Shown piece after piece: positions 8,147-15,763 of a stretch of 41,526 bases of DNA. Below the pieces are notes generated by a model. The model did no database searches, was not told where the DNA came from, and saw only the letters and a list, made by a program, of their open reading frames with translations. The DNA is taken from positions 1-41,526 of the forward strand of contig NZ_VIQM01000042.1 of assembly GCF_008520265.1 (NCBI RefSeq). Reading direction: 5' to 3'. Both the position numbers and the translations under genes were made by a program. The stretch is from Sphingobacterium cavernae (GTDB lineage Bacteria; Bacteroidota; Bacteroidia; Sphingobacteriales; Sphingobacteriaceae). Position 1 is the stretch's first letter, and each line of letters begins with the position of its first letter.

Positions 8147-9490
8147 TTATTTTTTAGATACCAGGAAAACTTGATGTCCTACTTTCAGTGTAACCTTGGG
8201 CGTTCTTACCTTTTTGGCGAAATAACCTGAAATACCTTGCACCGCACTTTTACTGAGGTCAGAAGTAATCTGCTGTCCAGGAGTAGAACTCATACTGAAG
8301 CTCGATCCTGTGGCATTGCCCATATTGGCTACAATGTCCGTAACCGCATTTCTTTCAGGCGAGTATGGAACAAACAAACCTTGCTGTCCGTCCAAATCAT
8401 AAATGGTAATATCTACTGGAATGATATTGCCCTCCAGTTCTACCGAGCTTATTTTTAACTGTAACCTGCCGTTCTGAAATTTGGCATTTGCTGTTACAAT
8501 CGTTCCTTTTGGAATGATACGTTGAGGTGTTTTAGCAGGCTCTAGCAGTCGTAAGCGAACACCTGTTTCGCCAACTACCGTTTGGGTTTCGCGTACACAG
8601 GCTTTGATACTATTTTTAGGCTGTATTGTCTGTTCATTAGAGCCTTCGGTATAAAAACCACGGTTCTTTGCTTGGCTCCAATCGGCCGTAAACGCACTAT
8701 CCGACGGTTCACGATACAAGGCTGATACAATGTTCCTTCTTGTTGCCGTGAACGATACAAATTGCTCCTTTTGGTTGGTTGGGTTGGCTGTTGTAGCTAC
8801 GGAAGCATTACCATTGGCTAGGACATTAGTTCCAGAACTTATATTTTGCGGAAGATATTTCGCTGCCATTTGGTAAGATTTTTCCATTAAGGAGAGCTGG
8901 TCGTCCACTGTGGTAGGTTTCGGAACATCTCTGTCTGCTAATTGTTCTTTCAGTTCGTCCAGTTGTCTGCGAAGCTCCATGGTTTCGGAACTGTCCTGAT
9001 AAAATGAACCCAAAGCATTTTGTGAATTTCGATAGCTGTCTAAATTAGAGTTGCCAAAGCGACCAGAATTACTGTTACCGCTAAAACCGTTGTTCGCATT
9101 TTCTTCCGTAATATTGGCTTCATTGTTGGCAGAAGAACTATCTTCATTCCAATAATCGGATAGTGTTGTCAGCGCATTGCGTTTTTCCTGATCTTTTTGT
9201 TCCAACATATCCAGTTCGTAAGCTTTACCTTTATCATCGGGCATTCCAGCTTCGGTAGCTTGGGGAACAGCATCGTTCAACCCAATGTTTCCTGTCGACT
9301 TTTTATCTTCAGATGGTTTGAAGATGAGGTACATACAACCTGCAAAAACAATCGTCATTAAACCGAATATTAAAGGCTTTTTAAGCTTTTCTTTATTAGT
9401 CTGTGTGTCGTTTTGCAACACATGAGCAGTTTCTTTCGGATTCCCCTCAGTTACCCGAACAACCGATTTTTTGTTTTCATTTTCGTTCAT
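8147..9490 (-). CDS. traM: Conjugative transposon protein TraM (VirB10-like)
   Basis: The protein is 447 residues with one membrane segment near residues 40-58 (PLIFGLMTIVFAGCMYLIF), then a low-complexity Ser/Asn/Gly- and Gln-rich periplasmic stretch (about 100-170) and a C-terminal beta-rich domain. That domain contains RLRLLEPAKTPQRIIPKG, LEGNIIPVDITIYDLDGQ, and the ending VTLKVGHQVFLVSKK. This layout, one N-terminal membrane helix and a periplasmic VirB10-like domain, fits TraM, the scaffold linking inner and outer membranes in the mating channel. It overlaps traL by 14 bases at its start. The Asn/Ser-rich linker is normal for the family. Confidence 0.93.
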   Translation of the reverse strand: MNENENKKSVVRVTEGNPKETAHVLQNDTQTNKEKLKKPLIFGLMTIVFAGCMYLIFKPSEDKKSTGNIGLNDAVPQATEAGMPDDKGKAYELDMLEQKDQEKRNALTTLSDYWNEDSSSANNEANITEENANNGFSGNSNSGRFGNSNLDSYRNSQNALGSFYQDSSETMELRRQLDELKEQLADRDVPKPTTVDDQLSLMEKSYQMAAKYLPQNISSGTNVLANGNASVATTANPTNQKEQFVSFTATRRNIVSALYREPSDSAFTADWSQAKNRGFYTEGSNEQTIQPKNSIKACVRETQTVVGETGVRLRLLEPAKTPQRIIPKGTIVTANAKFQNGRLQLKISSVELEGNIIPVDITIYDLDGQQGLFVPYSPERNAVTDIVANMGNATGSSFSMSSTPGQQITSDLSKSAVQGISGYFAKKVRTPKVTLKVGHQVFLVSKK

Positions 9491-9761
9491 AGATCTTATT
9501 TTTTAGAATTGTTGATAGACTGTCCTGCAAGTTCGCAGGCATTTTACTTTTAAGGACAGGGTTTTCGATATGCTTGATGTGCATATCGTTTCCGGACTTT
9601 CCTGTATAGTACATGACTTTGCCGACAACAGCTACCGTAAGTAGAAAGTAGCCAATAAAGAAGTACAGTGTATATTGGTGTTGTTTGCGTAGAGGCAATG
9701 CTCGCCAACGATCGTCCAGCTTATCGAAGTACCGGTCTATATTTGCTCTTAATTTTTTCAT
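9477..9761 (-). CDS. traL: TraL-like small membrane protein (DUF3989)
   Basis: The protein is 94 residues. A basic cytoplasmic start (MKKLRANIDRYFDKLDDRWR) is followed by one membrane segment at about 29-50 (YTLYFFIGYFLLTVAVVGKV) and a short extracytoplasmic tail. This is the DUF3989/TraL profile found between traK and traM in CTnDOT-type operons. The 14-base overlap with traM and 9-base gap from traK suggest tight co-translation. Its exact role in the transfer apparatus is not known; it is placed in the inner-membrane complex by its topology. Confidence 0.87.
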   Translation of the reverse strand: MKKLRANIDRYFDKLDDRWRALPLRKQHQYTLYFFIGYFLLTVAVVGKVMYYTGKSGNDMHIKHIENPVLKSKMPANLQDSLSTILKNKIYERK

Positions 9762-9770
9762 AACTAGATT

Positions 9771-10394
9771 TTAGCGTTCTATAACTTCGATATCTTTGTT
9801 TTCTACCACGGCAAATTTTTCAATATTGAAGCCCTGTGGATTGTTGTCTGACCGAACAGAATTGACAAGAAAACAAGATGTAATCAGGTTACGTCGGGTT
9901 ACATTGCTCGATCGGATGATAAACTGTTTTGCGTAGGTTCGTACTGCATACGGATGGCTATCAAAATTGCAGATTACACTATCCACCTCAATGCGCTGCT
10001 GCACATTACCCGATATAATACGGTTATAATATCCTTTTTCCGAAAGGTCTTTGTAGTAATAAAAAGCACTTTTGTCGGCTAGGTGAAACGCCCGTTTCAT
10101 ATTGCTTTCAATAGCATTTTTGTCGGGAGCAAGTGTAAAGAACAGTTCGTGAAAACGTCTGACGTGTTCCCGTGCCTCAACCGGTCGGTTGATACTGGCA
10201 TCTTGTGATAAAGCCAGCATTAATGATTTGCCGTCATCTAGTACATATATTTTTTGCCGTTGTTCTCCTGCAAAGCGGTAAGACTGCCACACGGCATATC
10301 CCACCACGCTGCTGCAGAGAATCGCAAATGCAATGGCATATAATCTTATCTGCCTAAAGCTGTTTTCGATATTTCTTAGCGTTTTAAATTCCAT
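9771..10394 (-). CDS. traK: Conjugative transposon protein TraK (VirB8/TrbF-like)
   Basis: The protein is 207 residues, with a short cytoplasmic start (MEFKTLRNIENSFRQIR), one membrane helix at about 17-34, and a periplasmic domain containing LSQDASINRPVEAREHVRRF and YYYKDLSEKGYYN. These are conserved stretches of the TraK family in Bacteroidota conjugative elements. The topology and size match VirB8-like assembly factors, which nucleate the inner-membrane complex. It lies 20 bases downstream of traJ and 9 bases upstream of traL. No damage seen. Confidence 0.93.
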   Translation of the reverse strand: MEFKTLRNIENSFRQIRLYAIAFAILCSSVVGYAVWQSYRFAGEQRQKIYVLDDGKSLMLALSQDASINRPVEAREHVRRFHELFFTLAPDKNAIESNMKRAFHLADKSAFYYYKDLSEKGYYNRIISGNVQQRIEVDSVICNFDSHPYAVRTYAKQFIIRSSNVTRRNLITSCFLVNSVRSDNNPQGFNIEKFAVVENKDIEVIER

Positions 10395-10414
10395 TATTTA
10401 AATTGATTTATTGT

Positions 10415-11410
10415 TTATTTTCCCATTAATTTTCCTCCGATATTTCCAACGGTTAAACCTGCCCCAGCTCCGGCAATGTTTCCTGCTTTCATGGCTGTAG
10501 AGTTTACGTTTCGGGTAAAGTTTCCTGCACCACCTGCTTGAATAATCCAGCCTGTTACGGTTGGTATTGTGAAGTAGCCTACAGTACCGATAATCATAAA
10601 GATGATGTAAACCGTATTTGAGGTATCTGGGATATAATTTGGGTCGACAAGCATTTCAATGTCTCTTTCGAGTATCAGTGTTTGTATTCGTGCCAACATC
10701 GAACTGAATAAATCCGAAACGGGAAGCCAGAGATAAACACTGACGTATCGTGTGAGCCATTGTGTGAGTGTGGATTGAAAACCGTCCCAGACGGAAATAG
10801 CAAAAGCTATCGGTCCGAGTATGGACAAGACAATCAGAAAAAACGTCCGTATGGTATCAATGACCAAAGCCGCTGCTTGAAACAATATTTCTAATAGATT
10901 TCGAAACCAATCTTTTATCGCCTTTTCAATCTTATAAGCTTGTCTGTCCATATACATTCCTGCCATTGTTCCGATGTCAGATGGCGACCAGCCTAACTCT
11001 TCCAATTTTTTATCAAACTCCTCAACGGATACCATATAGGCTGTTTCAGGATTTCTGACCATTGCTTCGTATTCCAACTTATCTTTTTGTTCTTGTAATT
11101 TATTCAGGTCAAGCACTTGGTCTTCGAGGATGTTATGTGTTCCGGTAACCACAGGGCTTAGTACGCCATTAATGGTTCCTAACACAATGGTCGGGAAGAA
11201 CATAATACAAAGCCCTAAAGCGAAGGGACGTAAGAGCGGAAACACATCAATAGGTTCGGCACGGCTTAACGCCTGCCAAACCTTTAATGCTACATAGAAC
11301 AAAGCTCCCAATCCTGCCAGACCTTTTGCTACTGCAGCCATATCGCCTGCAAGCGGCATCATATCATCGTACAGTGAGCGCAAAACTTCATGAAGATTAT
11401 TCCATTCCAT
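10415..11410 (-). CDS. traJ: Conjugative transposon protein TraJ (VirB6/TrbL-like)
   Basis: The protein is 331 residues and strongly hydrophobic, with about six membrane segments, among them GLAGLGALFYVALKVW, ALGLCIMFFPTIVLGTI, FFLIVLSILGPIAFAISVWD and VYIIFMIIGTVGYFTIPTV. The segment WLTRYVSVYLWLPVSDLFSS and the Gly-rich end match TraJ of CTnDOT-type elements, a VirB6/TrbL-like inner-membrane channel protein. A central helical periplasmic stretch (DQVLDLNKLQEQKDKLEYEA) separates the early and late membrane spans. The gene follows traI by 2 bases. Confidence 0.93.
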   Translation of the reverse strand: MEWNNLHEVLRSLYDDMMPLAGDMAAVAKGLAGLGALFYVALKVWQALSRAEPIDVFPLLRPFALGLCIMFFPTIVLGTINGVLSPVVTGTHNILEDQVLDLNKLQEQKDKLEYEAMVRNPETAYMVSVEEFDKKLEELGWSPSDIGTMAGMYMDRQAYKIEKAIKDWFRNLLEILFQAAALVIDTIRTFFLIVLSILGPIAFAISVWDGFQSTLTQWLTRYVSVYLWLPVSDLFSSMLARIQTLILERDIEMLVDPNYIPDTSNTVYIIFMIIGTVGYFTIPTVTGWIIQAGGAGNFTRNVNSTAMKAGNIAGAGAGLTVGNIGGKLMGK

Positions 11411-11412
11411 TG

Positions 11413-12045
11413 TTACCAGTATTTTTGGTTAGAAGTTCTGGAGAGATCAATCACTCTTTTGGCATCGTTTTTCTTTTTTGCTCTCAGGTAGCTTACCGAA
11501 ATATTCTTGTTGGTGTAATAGCGAACCAGACTGTGGTAGTCTTTTACTTCTTTATACACACGGTCGATGATGTCCATACGCTCTTTGTCATTCAGCGAGA
11601 GGCTTGATGAGGTTACGATTTGCTTTAATTCCTTCAGCAGCTCGGTACTTTCATTCAGTAAGGCAGAATAGCCATTGCCGATAGCGACCAATTCTTGTGG
11701 AGTGAAATTGGGGTCATTCATCATTTTACTGAAATTCTGCACATACATTTCGGAAACATCGCCCACTAACAAAACAGTCTGCTGTACTTTACGAGCATCT
11801 TTTACCAAATTGTTGATGGCTTTCAACTTGTCGTAATACTCTTTCCCTTGCTTATAGACTTTTTCAACCTCTTTAAAATTCTTGACCACATTGCTCACAG
11901 TCGAAGAAGTTTGGACGATTTCATTAGCAGAATTGAGAATACCCGATGCAAGATTTGCTGGATCGGTAACTACAAATTGTGCTTTTGCAGACGGTGCTAC
12001 GACAAGCATAAGTGCCGTACACACCATAAAAAGGATCTTTTTCAT
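11413..12045 (-). CDS. traI: TraI-like protein (DUF4141)
   Basis: The protein is 210 residues with a signal peptide (MKKILFMVCTALMLVVAPSAKA) followed by FVVTDPANLASGILNSANEI and a helical domain (FKEVEKVYKQGKEYYDKLKA). This is the DUF4141 profile, equivalent in arrangement to VirB5/TrbJ-type secreted helical proteins that sit between the VirB4 and VirB6 homologues. It lies 28 bases after traG and 2 bases before traJ. In the Bacteroides naming scheme this position is traI; it is not related to the F-plasmid relaxase of the same name. Confidence 0.9.
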   Translation of the reverse strand: MKKILFMVCTALMLVVAPSAKAQFVVTDPANLASGILNSANEIVQTSSTVSNVVKNFKEVEKVYKQGKEYYDKLKAINNLVKDARKVQQTVLLVGDVSEMYVQNFSKMMNDPNFTPQELVAIGNGYSALLNESTELLKELKQIVTSSSLSLNDKERMDIIDRVYKEVKDYHSLVRYYTNKNISVSYLRAKKKNDAKRVIDLSRTSNQKYW

Positions 12046-12073
12046 TGTTTTAAAATTTTTAAATGATTAATAA

Positions 12074-14575
12074 TTAGTGATTTACGTTATCACGCTTTTG
12101 CATGGCGATGTGCTTAATGGCGAGTTCAACATTTCCGTCCAGTTCCGATGCGAGCTGCATCACTTCCAACTTTTCGGTTTCTTCGGTGGTGTATGCGAGG
12201 TATTCCTCCAAACTCACTTCGGTGGCATAGACTGCCGAGTGCGTACCACCTAAGCCAATCCAAACCTCTTTGTAAAGTCGGCTGGCGTCGTTGTTCATAT
12301 TGATGGAAAGTACCTGTCCTTTCTCTTTATCCGTAAGTCCAAGCATTGCCTGTATATCGTCGAACTTGTTCATATACTTGCGCTGGTCAAGTAGGATTTT
12401 ACAATCGGAGTTGTTGATGATACTTTCTTTAACAATGGGCGACTGGATGATGTCATCGACTTCTTGCGTAACGACAATAGCTTCTCCGAAGAATTTGCGG
12501 ACGGTCTTAAATAAATACTTAATGTATTCCGCCATTCCTTCTTTGGCAATCGCTTTCCAAGCCTCTTCAATTAAAATGAGTTTACGAATACCTTTGAGCC
12601 TTCGCATCTTATTGATGAAGACTTCCATAATGATGATGGTAACTATGGGAAAAAGTATTTTGTGGTCTTTAATTGCATCTATCTCAAACACAATAAATCG
12701 TTTGGAAAGCAGGTCTAATTGCTTGTCTGAGTTCAATAGGTAATCGTATTCGCCTCCTTTGTAATAAGGCTCTAATACGTTGAGAAAATTGGCAATGTCA
12801 AAATCTTTTTCTCGAACCTGTTTTTCTTCTAAAACCTTGCGGTAATCGCCTTTGACGTATTCGTAGAAACCGTTGAACGACGGGTAAATATCATCCGTTT
12901 TGATGCGTTCGATGTATCCCGAAACAGCATTCGATAAAGCCACTTCTTCCGAACGGGTTGGTGGTTCATCTTCTCTTTTCCATAGGGTAAGTATCAGGGT
13001 TTTGACACTTTCACGTTTCTCAATATCGAACACACCATCATCTGTATAGAAAGGGTTAAAGGCAATCGGGTTGTCTTCGGTATAAGTAAAATACACACCG
13101 TCTTCACCTTTGGTCTTTCCCTTGATGAGTTCGCATAAGCCTTGATAAGAGTTACCGGTATCAACCAACAATACGTGTGCACCTTGTTCGTAATACTGTC
13201 GTACCATATGGTTGGTGAAGAACGATTTACCAGAACCCGATGGGCCAAGTATAAACTTGTTCCTATTCGTGATAATACCTCGTTTCATAGGCAGGTCGGA
13301 AATATCCAAATGGATAGGTTTTCCCGTAAGCCTGTCAGCCATTTTGATACCGAACGGCGAGGGTGAATTGTGGTAGTTCGTTTCTTCCGCAAAGAAACAC
13401 AAGGAGGGTTCAATAAACGTGTAAAAACTTTCCTCACTCGGGAAGTCGCCTGCATTGCCTGGCATTCCTGCCCAATACAAAGTGGCAACATCCGTTGTGT
13501 TGTGACGAGGCTTACATTCCATTAGTGCCAATGCACTTCCGCAATCGTTCTTTAGCTGTTTCAGTTCGGCAGGATCTTCCGACCACGCCATAATGTTGAA
13601 GTGAGCTCTGATTGAAGACAAACCAAAGCTGTGAGCTTCATTCAGGTACTTTTCAATCCATTCTTTGTTGATTTGGTTGGCACGACTGTACCTTGCCAGT
13701 GAGTGCATATTTCTTGCGGACTTCTCAAACTTTTGCAGGTTGTCTTCGCTGTTATCCAAAAACAAATACTGGTTGTAGATGTGGTTGCAGCTTAACAACA
13801 AACCCGCAGGTGCAGCGAATGACAGACGGCAGTCGCTACGGTCGGTAGATAGCTTTTCAAAACGGGTATCTGCCGATACCGTTCCGGGCAAATCGTCCGT
13901 ATCGGACAAAGTATGCAAAGACAACCTTTTGTTGCCGATGCGTACCTCTTCTGTTCCGAGTGCGATGTCCTGCATCGGTGTTCCAACTTCCCGCGATAAT
14001 GTGAGATACTGTTCCAGTAGTCCCTGTGTCGTTTCTGTTCCGATGATTTCATCTTCGGTCAGGCGTTTTAGGCTTACAAAACCGCTATCATTTACGATAC
14101 GCTCAAACTGGGCAACCGCCTCCAAAAAGCGATGTATCGTTTCCTTGTTAATTTCCTTTGGGATCAAAACACCTTTGCATAGCGAACTAAAGTTGCTTTG
14201 CATCCGCATTCTGTTTTTGGTTGTCTTGGTCAGAAACAGATAGCAATAATGGTTCAGAAATGGTCGCTCATTAAAATGACGCTGGTAGGATTTCGATAAG
14301 AAGCTTTGATTTTCGGTTGCTAAATCAGGCGTATAACTTTCTTTGATGTACCAGTCCTGTTTATGGATAACCGTAAAATCAGGTAAAGTCTTGATAGCCT
14401 TATGCCAAGCCGAATGAATAGCTTCGTATTCTGCCGATGCTACCGTGAACAGTTCCGGTAATCGCACTTCAAAACAGGCGGTAATGTCTGCATCTTTGGA
14501 AAGAATGCAGTTGTTTTCTACTGCCAACAATGGAAATTTGTTCTCCAATGTGGTGGATTTTGCTACATTTCTCAT
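12074..14575 (-). CDS. traG: TraG conjugation ATPase (VirB4-like)
   Basis: This 833-residue protein is the channel-energising ATPase of the mating apparatus. The C-terminal half has Walker A LGPSGSGKSFFTNHMV (around residue 442), GAHVLLVDTGNSYQGLCELI, Walker B KLILIEEAWKAIAKEG (around 665) and the downstream VRKFFGEAIVVTQEVDDI, IINNSDCKILLDQRKY typical of VirB4/TraC ATPases. The N-terminal half starts with the TraG-specific LENKFPLLAVENNCILSKD. It overlaps traF by 4 bases (ATGA-type). Length is normal for the family and all ATPase motifs are intact. Confidence 0.95.
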   Translation of the reverse strand: MRNVAKSTTLENKFPLLAVENNCILSKDADITACFEVRLPELFTVASAEYEAIHSAWHKAIKTLPDFTVIHKQDWYIKESYTPDLATENQSFLSKSYQRHFNERPFLNHYCYLFLTKTTKNRMRMQSNFSSLCKGVLIPKEINKETIHRFLEAVAQFERIVNDSGFVSLKRLTEDEIIGTETTQGLLEQYLTLSREVGTPMQDIALGTEEVRIGNKRLSLHTLSDTDDLPGTVSADTRFEKLSTDRSDCRLSFAAPAGLLLSCNHIYNQYLFLDNSEDNLQKFEKSARNMHSLARYSRANQINKEWIEKYLNEAHSFGLSSIRAHFNIMAWSEDPAELKQLKNDCGSALALMECKPRHNTTDVATLYWAGMPGNAGDFPSEESFYTFIEPSLCFFAEETNYHNSPSPFGIKMADRLTGKPIHLDISDLPMKRGIITNRNKFILGPSGSGKSFFTNHMVRQYYEQGAHVLLVDTGNSYQGLCELIKGKTKGEDGVYFTYTEDNPIAFNPFYTDDGVFDIEKRESVKTLILTLWKREDEPPTRSEEVALSNAVSGYIERIKTDDIYPSFNGFYEYVKGDYRKVLEEKQVREKDFDIANFLNVLEPYYKGGEYDYLLNSDKQLDLLSKRFIVFEIDAIKDHKILFPIVTIIIMEVFINKMRRLKGIRKLILIEEAWKAIAKEGMAEYIKYLFKTVRKFFGEAIVVTQEVDDIIQSPIVKESIINNSDCKILLDQRKYMNKFDDIQAMLGLTDKEKGQVLSINMNNDASRLYKEVWIGLGGTHSAVYATEVSLEEYLAYTTEETEKLEVMQLASELDGNVELAIKHIAMQKRDNVNH

Positions 14576-14901
14576 ACGGCATTCTGTTTAGGCGTGAATT
14601 TTAAATAACGGTGTACAGGCTTGCGACAGATAATGTATCGGGGATGTCTTTTTCTTGCACCAACTTTCATTAGTCCATGTTCTCCATATTTTTGGTTCAG
14701 CGAAAAGGTTTGCCAAATGATGAGCGAAGCACCACCTGCTCCGAGAAACAGGCAGATGTAAGAGTTTACGCCAACCATATACATTATCATCACGAGAATG
14801 AGCGTACCAAGCAACCCACCTGCGAAAATGAACAGGTACTGTGCTTTCAGTCCTTTAAACTCCACCGTTCTGCCAATGCCTTTGTTGATATTATAATTCA
14901 T
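14572..14901 (-). CDS. traF: TraF-like membrane protein (DUF4133)
   Basis: The protein starting MNYNINKGIGRTVEFKGLKA is 109 residues, with two membrane segments (about 21-43 and 46-65) and a basic tail (MKVGARKRHPRYI). It matches DUF4133, the VirB3-like partner of the TraG ATPase. An in-frame ATG-type start exists 75 bases further upstream, but it would overlap the traE coding region and add a segment (MVWCMYLLDCCRYY) absent from the family, so the ATG at 14901 was chosen. This leaves an 11-base gap to traE and keeps the 4-base overlap with traG. Confidence 0.92.
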   Translation of the reverse strand: MNYNINKGIGRTVEFKGLKAQYLFIFAGGLLGTLILVMIMYMVGVNSYICLFLGAGGASLIIWQTFSLNQKYGEHGLMKVGARKRHPRYIICRKPVHRYLKFTPKQNAV

Positions 14902-14912
14902 AAGGCAACGGA

Positions 14913-15218
14913 TTAAAGGAAGAACGAACGCAGAATAGTAGCGGCAACAATCAAGAAGATACATGCACCAAACCATGAAGCTGCTGTTTTGGAAGTGTCG
15001 GGATCGCCCGAACTGAATTTGTTGTACACCTTAACACCTCCGATTAGTCCTACCACTGCACCGATGGCGTAGATTAATTGGGTTGCGGGGTCGAAATACG
15101 ATGTTACCATTTGGGTAGCTTCGTTGATACCAGCTGTACCGTTTCCCTGTGCGAACGCACCAATTCCTGACAGCATAGCCACGGTTGCCAGCAAAACTTT
15201 TTTTCTTTGTTTTTTCAT
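14913..15218 (-). CDS. traE: TraE-like pilin/membrane protein (DUF4134)
   Basis: The protein is 101 residues with a cleavable signal (MKKQRKKVLLATVAMLSGIGAFA), then two membrane helices, one in PATQLIYAIGAVVGLIGGVKVY and one in SWFGACIFLIVAATILRSF. The order and size match DUF4134, the VirB2-like small protein of Bacteroidota conjugative elements. It is the first gene of the main tra block here. In standard CTnDOT-type elements traD directly precedes it; here ~9 kb of plus-strand defence genes intervene, so this gene now needs its own promoter in the 15219-15443 interval. Confidence 0.92.
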   Translation of the reverse strand: MKKQRKKVLLATVAMLSGIGAFAQGNGTAGINEATQMVTSYFDPATQLIYAIGAVVGLIGGVKVYNKFSSGDPDTSKTAASWFGACIFLIVAATILRSFFL

Positions 15219-15248
15219 AATTGAAACACATTAATTTGTTATCGTTTA

Positions 15249-15263
15249 TCCGCACCTTGCGGA
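15249..15263 (-). promoter_or_regulatory. Short hairpin in the traE leader
   Basis: TCCGCA (15249-15254), loop CCT, TGCGGA (15258-15263) forms a compact GC-rich stem about 30 bases upstream of the traE ATG, within the probable 5' untranslated region. It could stabilise the transcript or modulate translation. No matching minus-strand -7/-33 promoter could be picked out with confidence. Confidence 0.4.
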
Positions 15264-15388
15264 CTTTCGGAACAAAGGTGTTTCAGAAATCAAGGCAGTA
15301 TAAGAATGTGACAGTCAAAGGAAGTGTTTGGCTGTGAGTGGCTTTATTGGTTTAATGCGAATTACTTCATAATAAAGTTTTTCAACAA

Positions 15389-15421
15389 TTTGAATTGCTA
15401 TGAAATTTTTGCATAAATTTG
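15389..15421 (+). promoter_or_regulatory. Bacteroidota-type promoter of the restriction/Gabija operon
   Basis: TTTG at 15389-15392 and TAAATTTG at 15414-15421 match the Bacteroidota -33 (TTTG) and -7 (TAnnTTTG) elements with a 21-base spacer, which is within the known range. It lies 23 bases upstream of the XRE gene ATG, so the leader would be very short. Confidence 0.65.
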
Positions 15422-15452
15422 ACACAATATGTCAACATAAGTTATGTCAACA
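15419..15452 (+). promoter_or_regulatory. Probable XRE operator: palindrome plus direct repeat
   Basis: A perfect palindrome TTGACA-CAATA-TGTCAA occupies 15419-15435 and overlaps the end of the -7 element. Its right half continues as TATGTCAACA (15428-15437), and the same 10 bases recur at 15443-15452 across the start codon of the XRE gene. This is the arrangement expected for autoregulation by a dimeric helix-turn-helix protein such as a restriction-modification controller. That the adjacent XRE protein binds here is inference. Confidence 0.6.
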
Positions 15453-15758
15453 GAAACAATAGGAGAAAAATTAAGACACATCCGAGAAGAAAGGGAACTA
15501 CCACTGCGGAAAGTTGCAGCCTTACTGGATATTGATGTTGCGATTTTGAGTAAAATGGAACGTGGGGAAAGGAAAATTACTAAGGAAATAATTACGAAGC
15601 TTGCTGATATTTATCAATCTGACTCAGATGAACTTTTGGTTTCATTCCTTAGCGACAAAATTCTCTATGAAATTAAAGATGAAGATCTGGGAGAAAAAGC
15701 TTTAAAATTGGCGGAAGAAAGAGTTAAATACTTAAAAGCAACAAAAAACAAAAGTTAG
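15444..15758 (+). CDS. XRE-family HTH regulator (controller-protein-like)
   Basis: The protein is 104 residues. Residues 6-62 form an HTH_3 domain: IGEKLRHIREERELPLRKVA, AALLDIDVAILSKMERGERK, ITKLADIYQ. The C-terminal ~35 residues are a charged helix. Its position as first gene of an operon whose next two genes are a restriction-modification pair, only 5 bases upstream of the first, suggests a controller (C protein) role that delays restriction until methylation is in place. C proteins are usually shorter (about 80 residues), so it may be a general repressor. The palindrome overlapping its own promoter supports autoregulation. Confidence 0.85.
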   Translation: MSTETIGEKLRHIREERELPLRKVAALLDIDVAILSKMERGERKITKEIITKLADIYQSDSDELLVSFLSDKILYEIKDEDLGEKALKLAEERVKYLKATKNKS

Positions 15759-15763
15759 TAAGA

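Noticed and set aside
12291..14243. Open frames on the plus strand inside traG
   Set aside because: They are antisense shadows of the traG coding sequence; translations lack any recognisable domain.
14902..14976. Upstream in-frame start that would lengthen TraF by 25 residues
   Set aside because: It would overlap traE coding sequence and add residues not seen in the DUF4133 family; the ATG at 14901 gives the standard N-terminus.
15444..15758. Antitoxin of a toxin-antitoxin pair
   Set aside because: The XRE protein is followed by a 1025-residue restriction-modification enzyme, with no small toxin gene adjacent; a controller role fits better.
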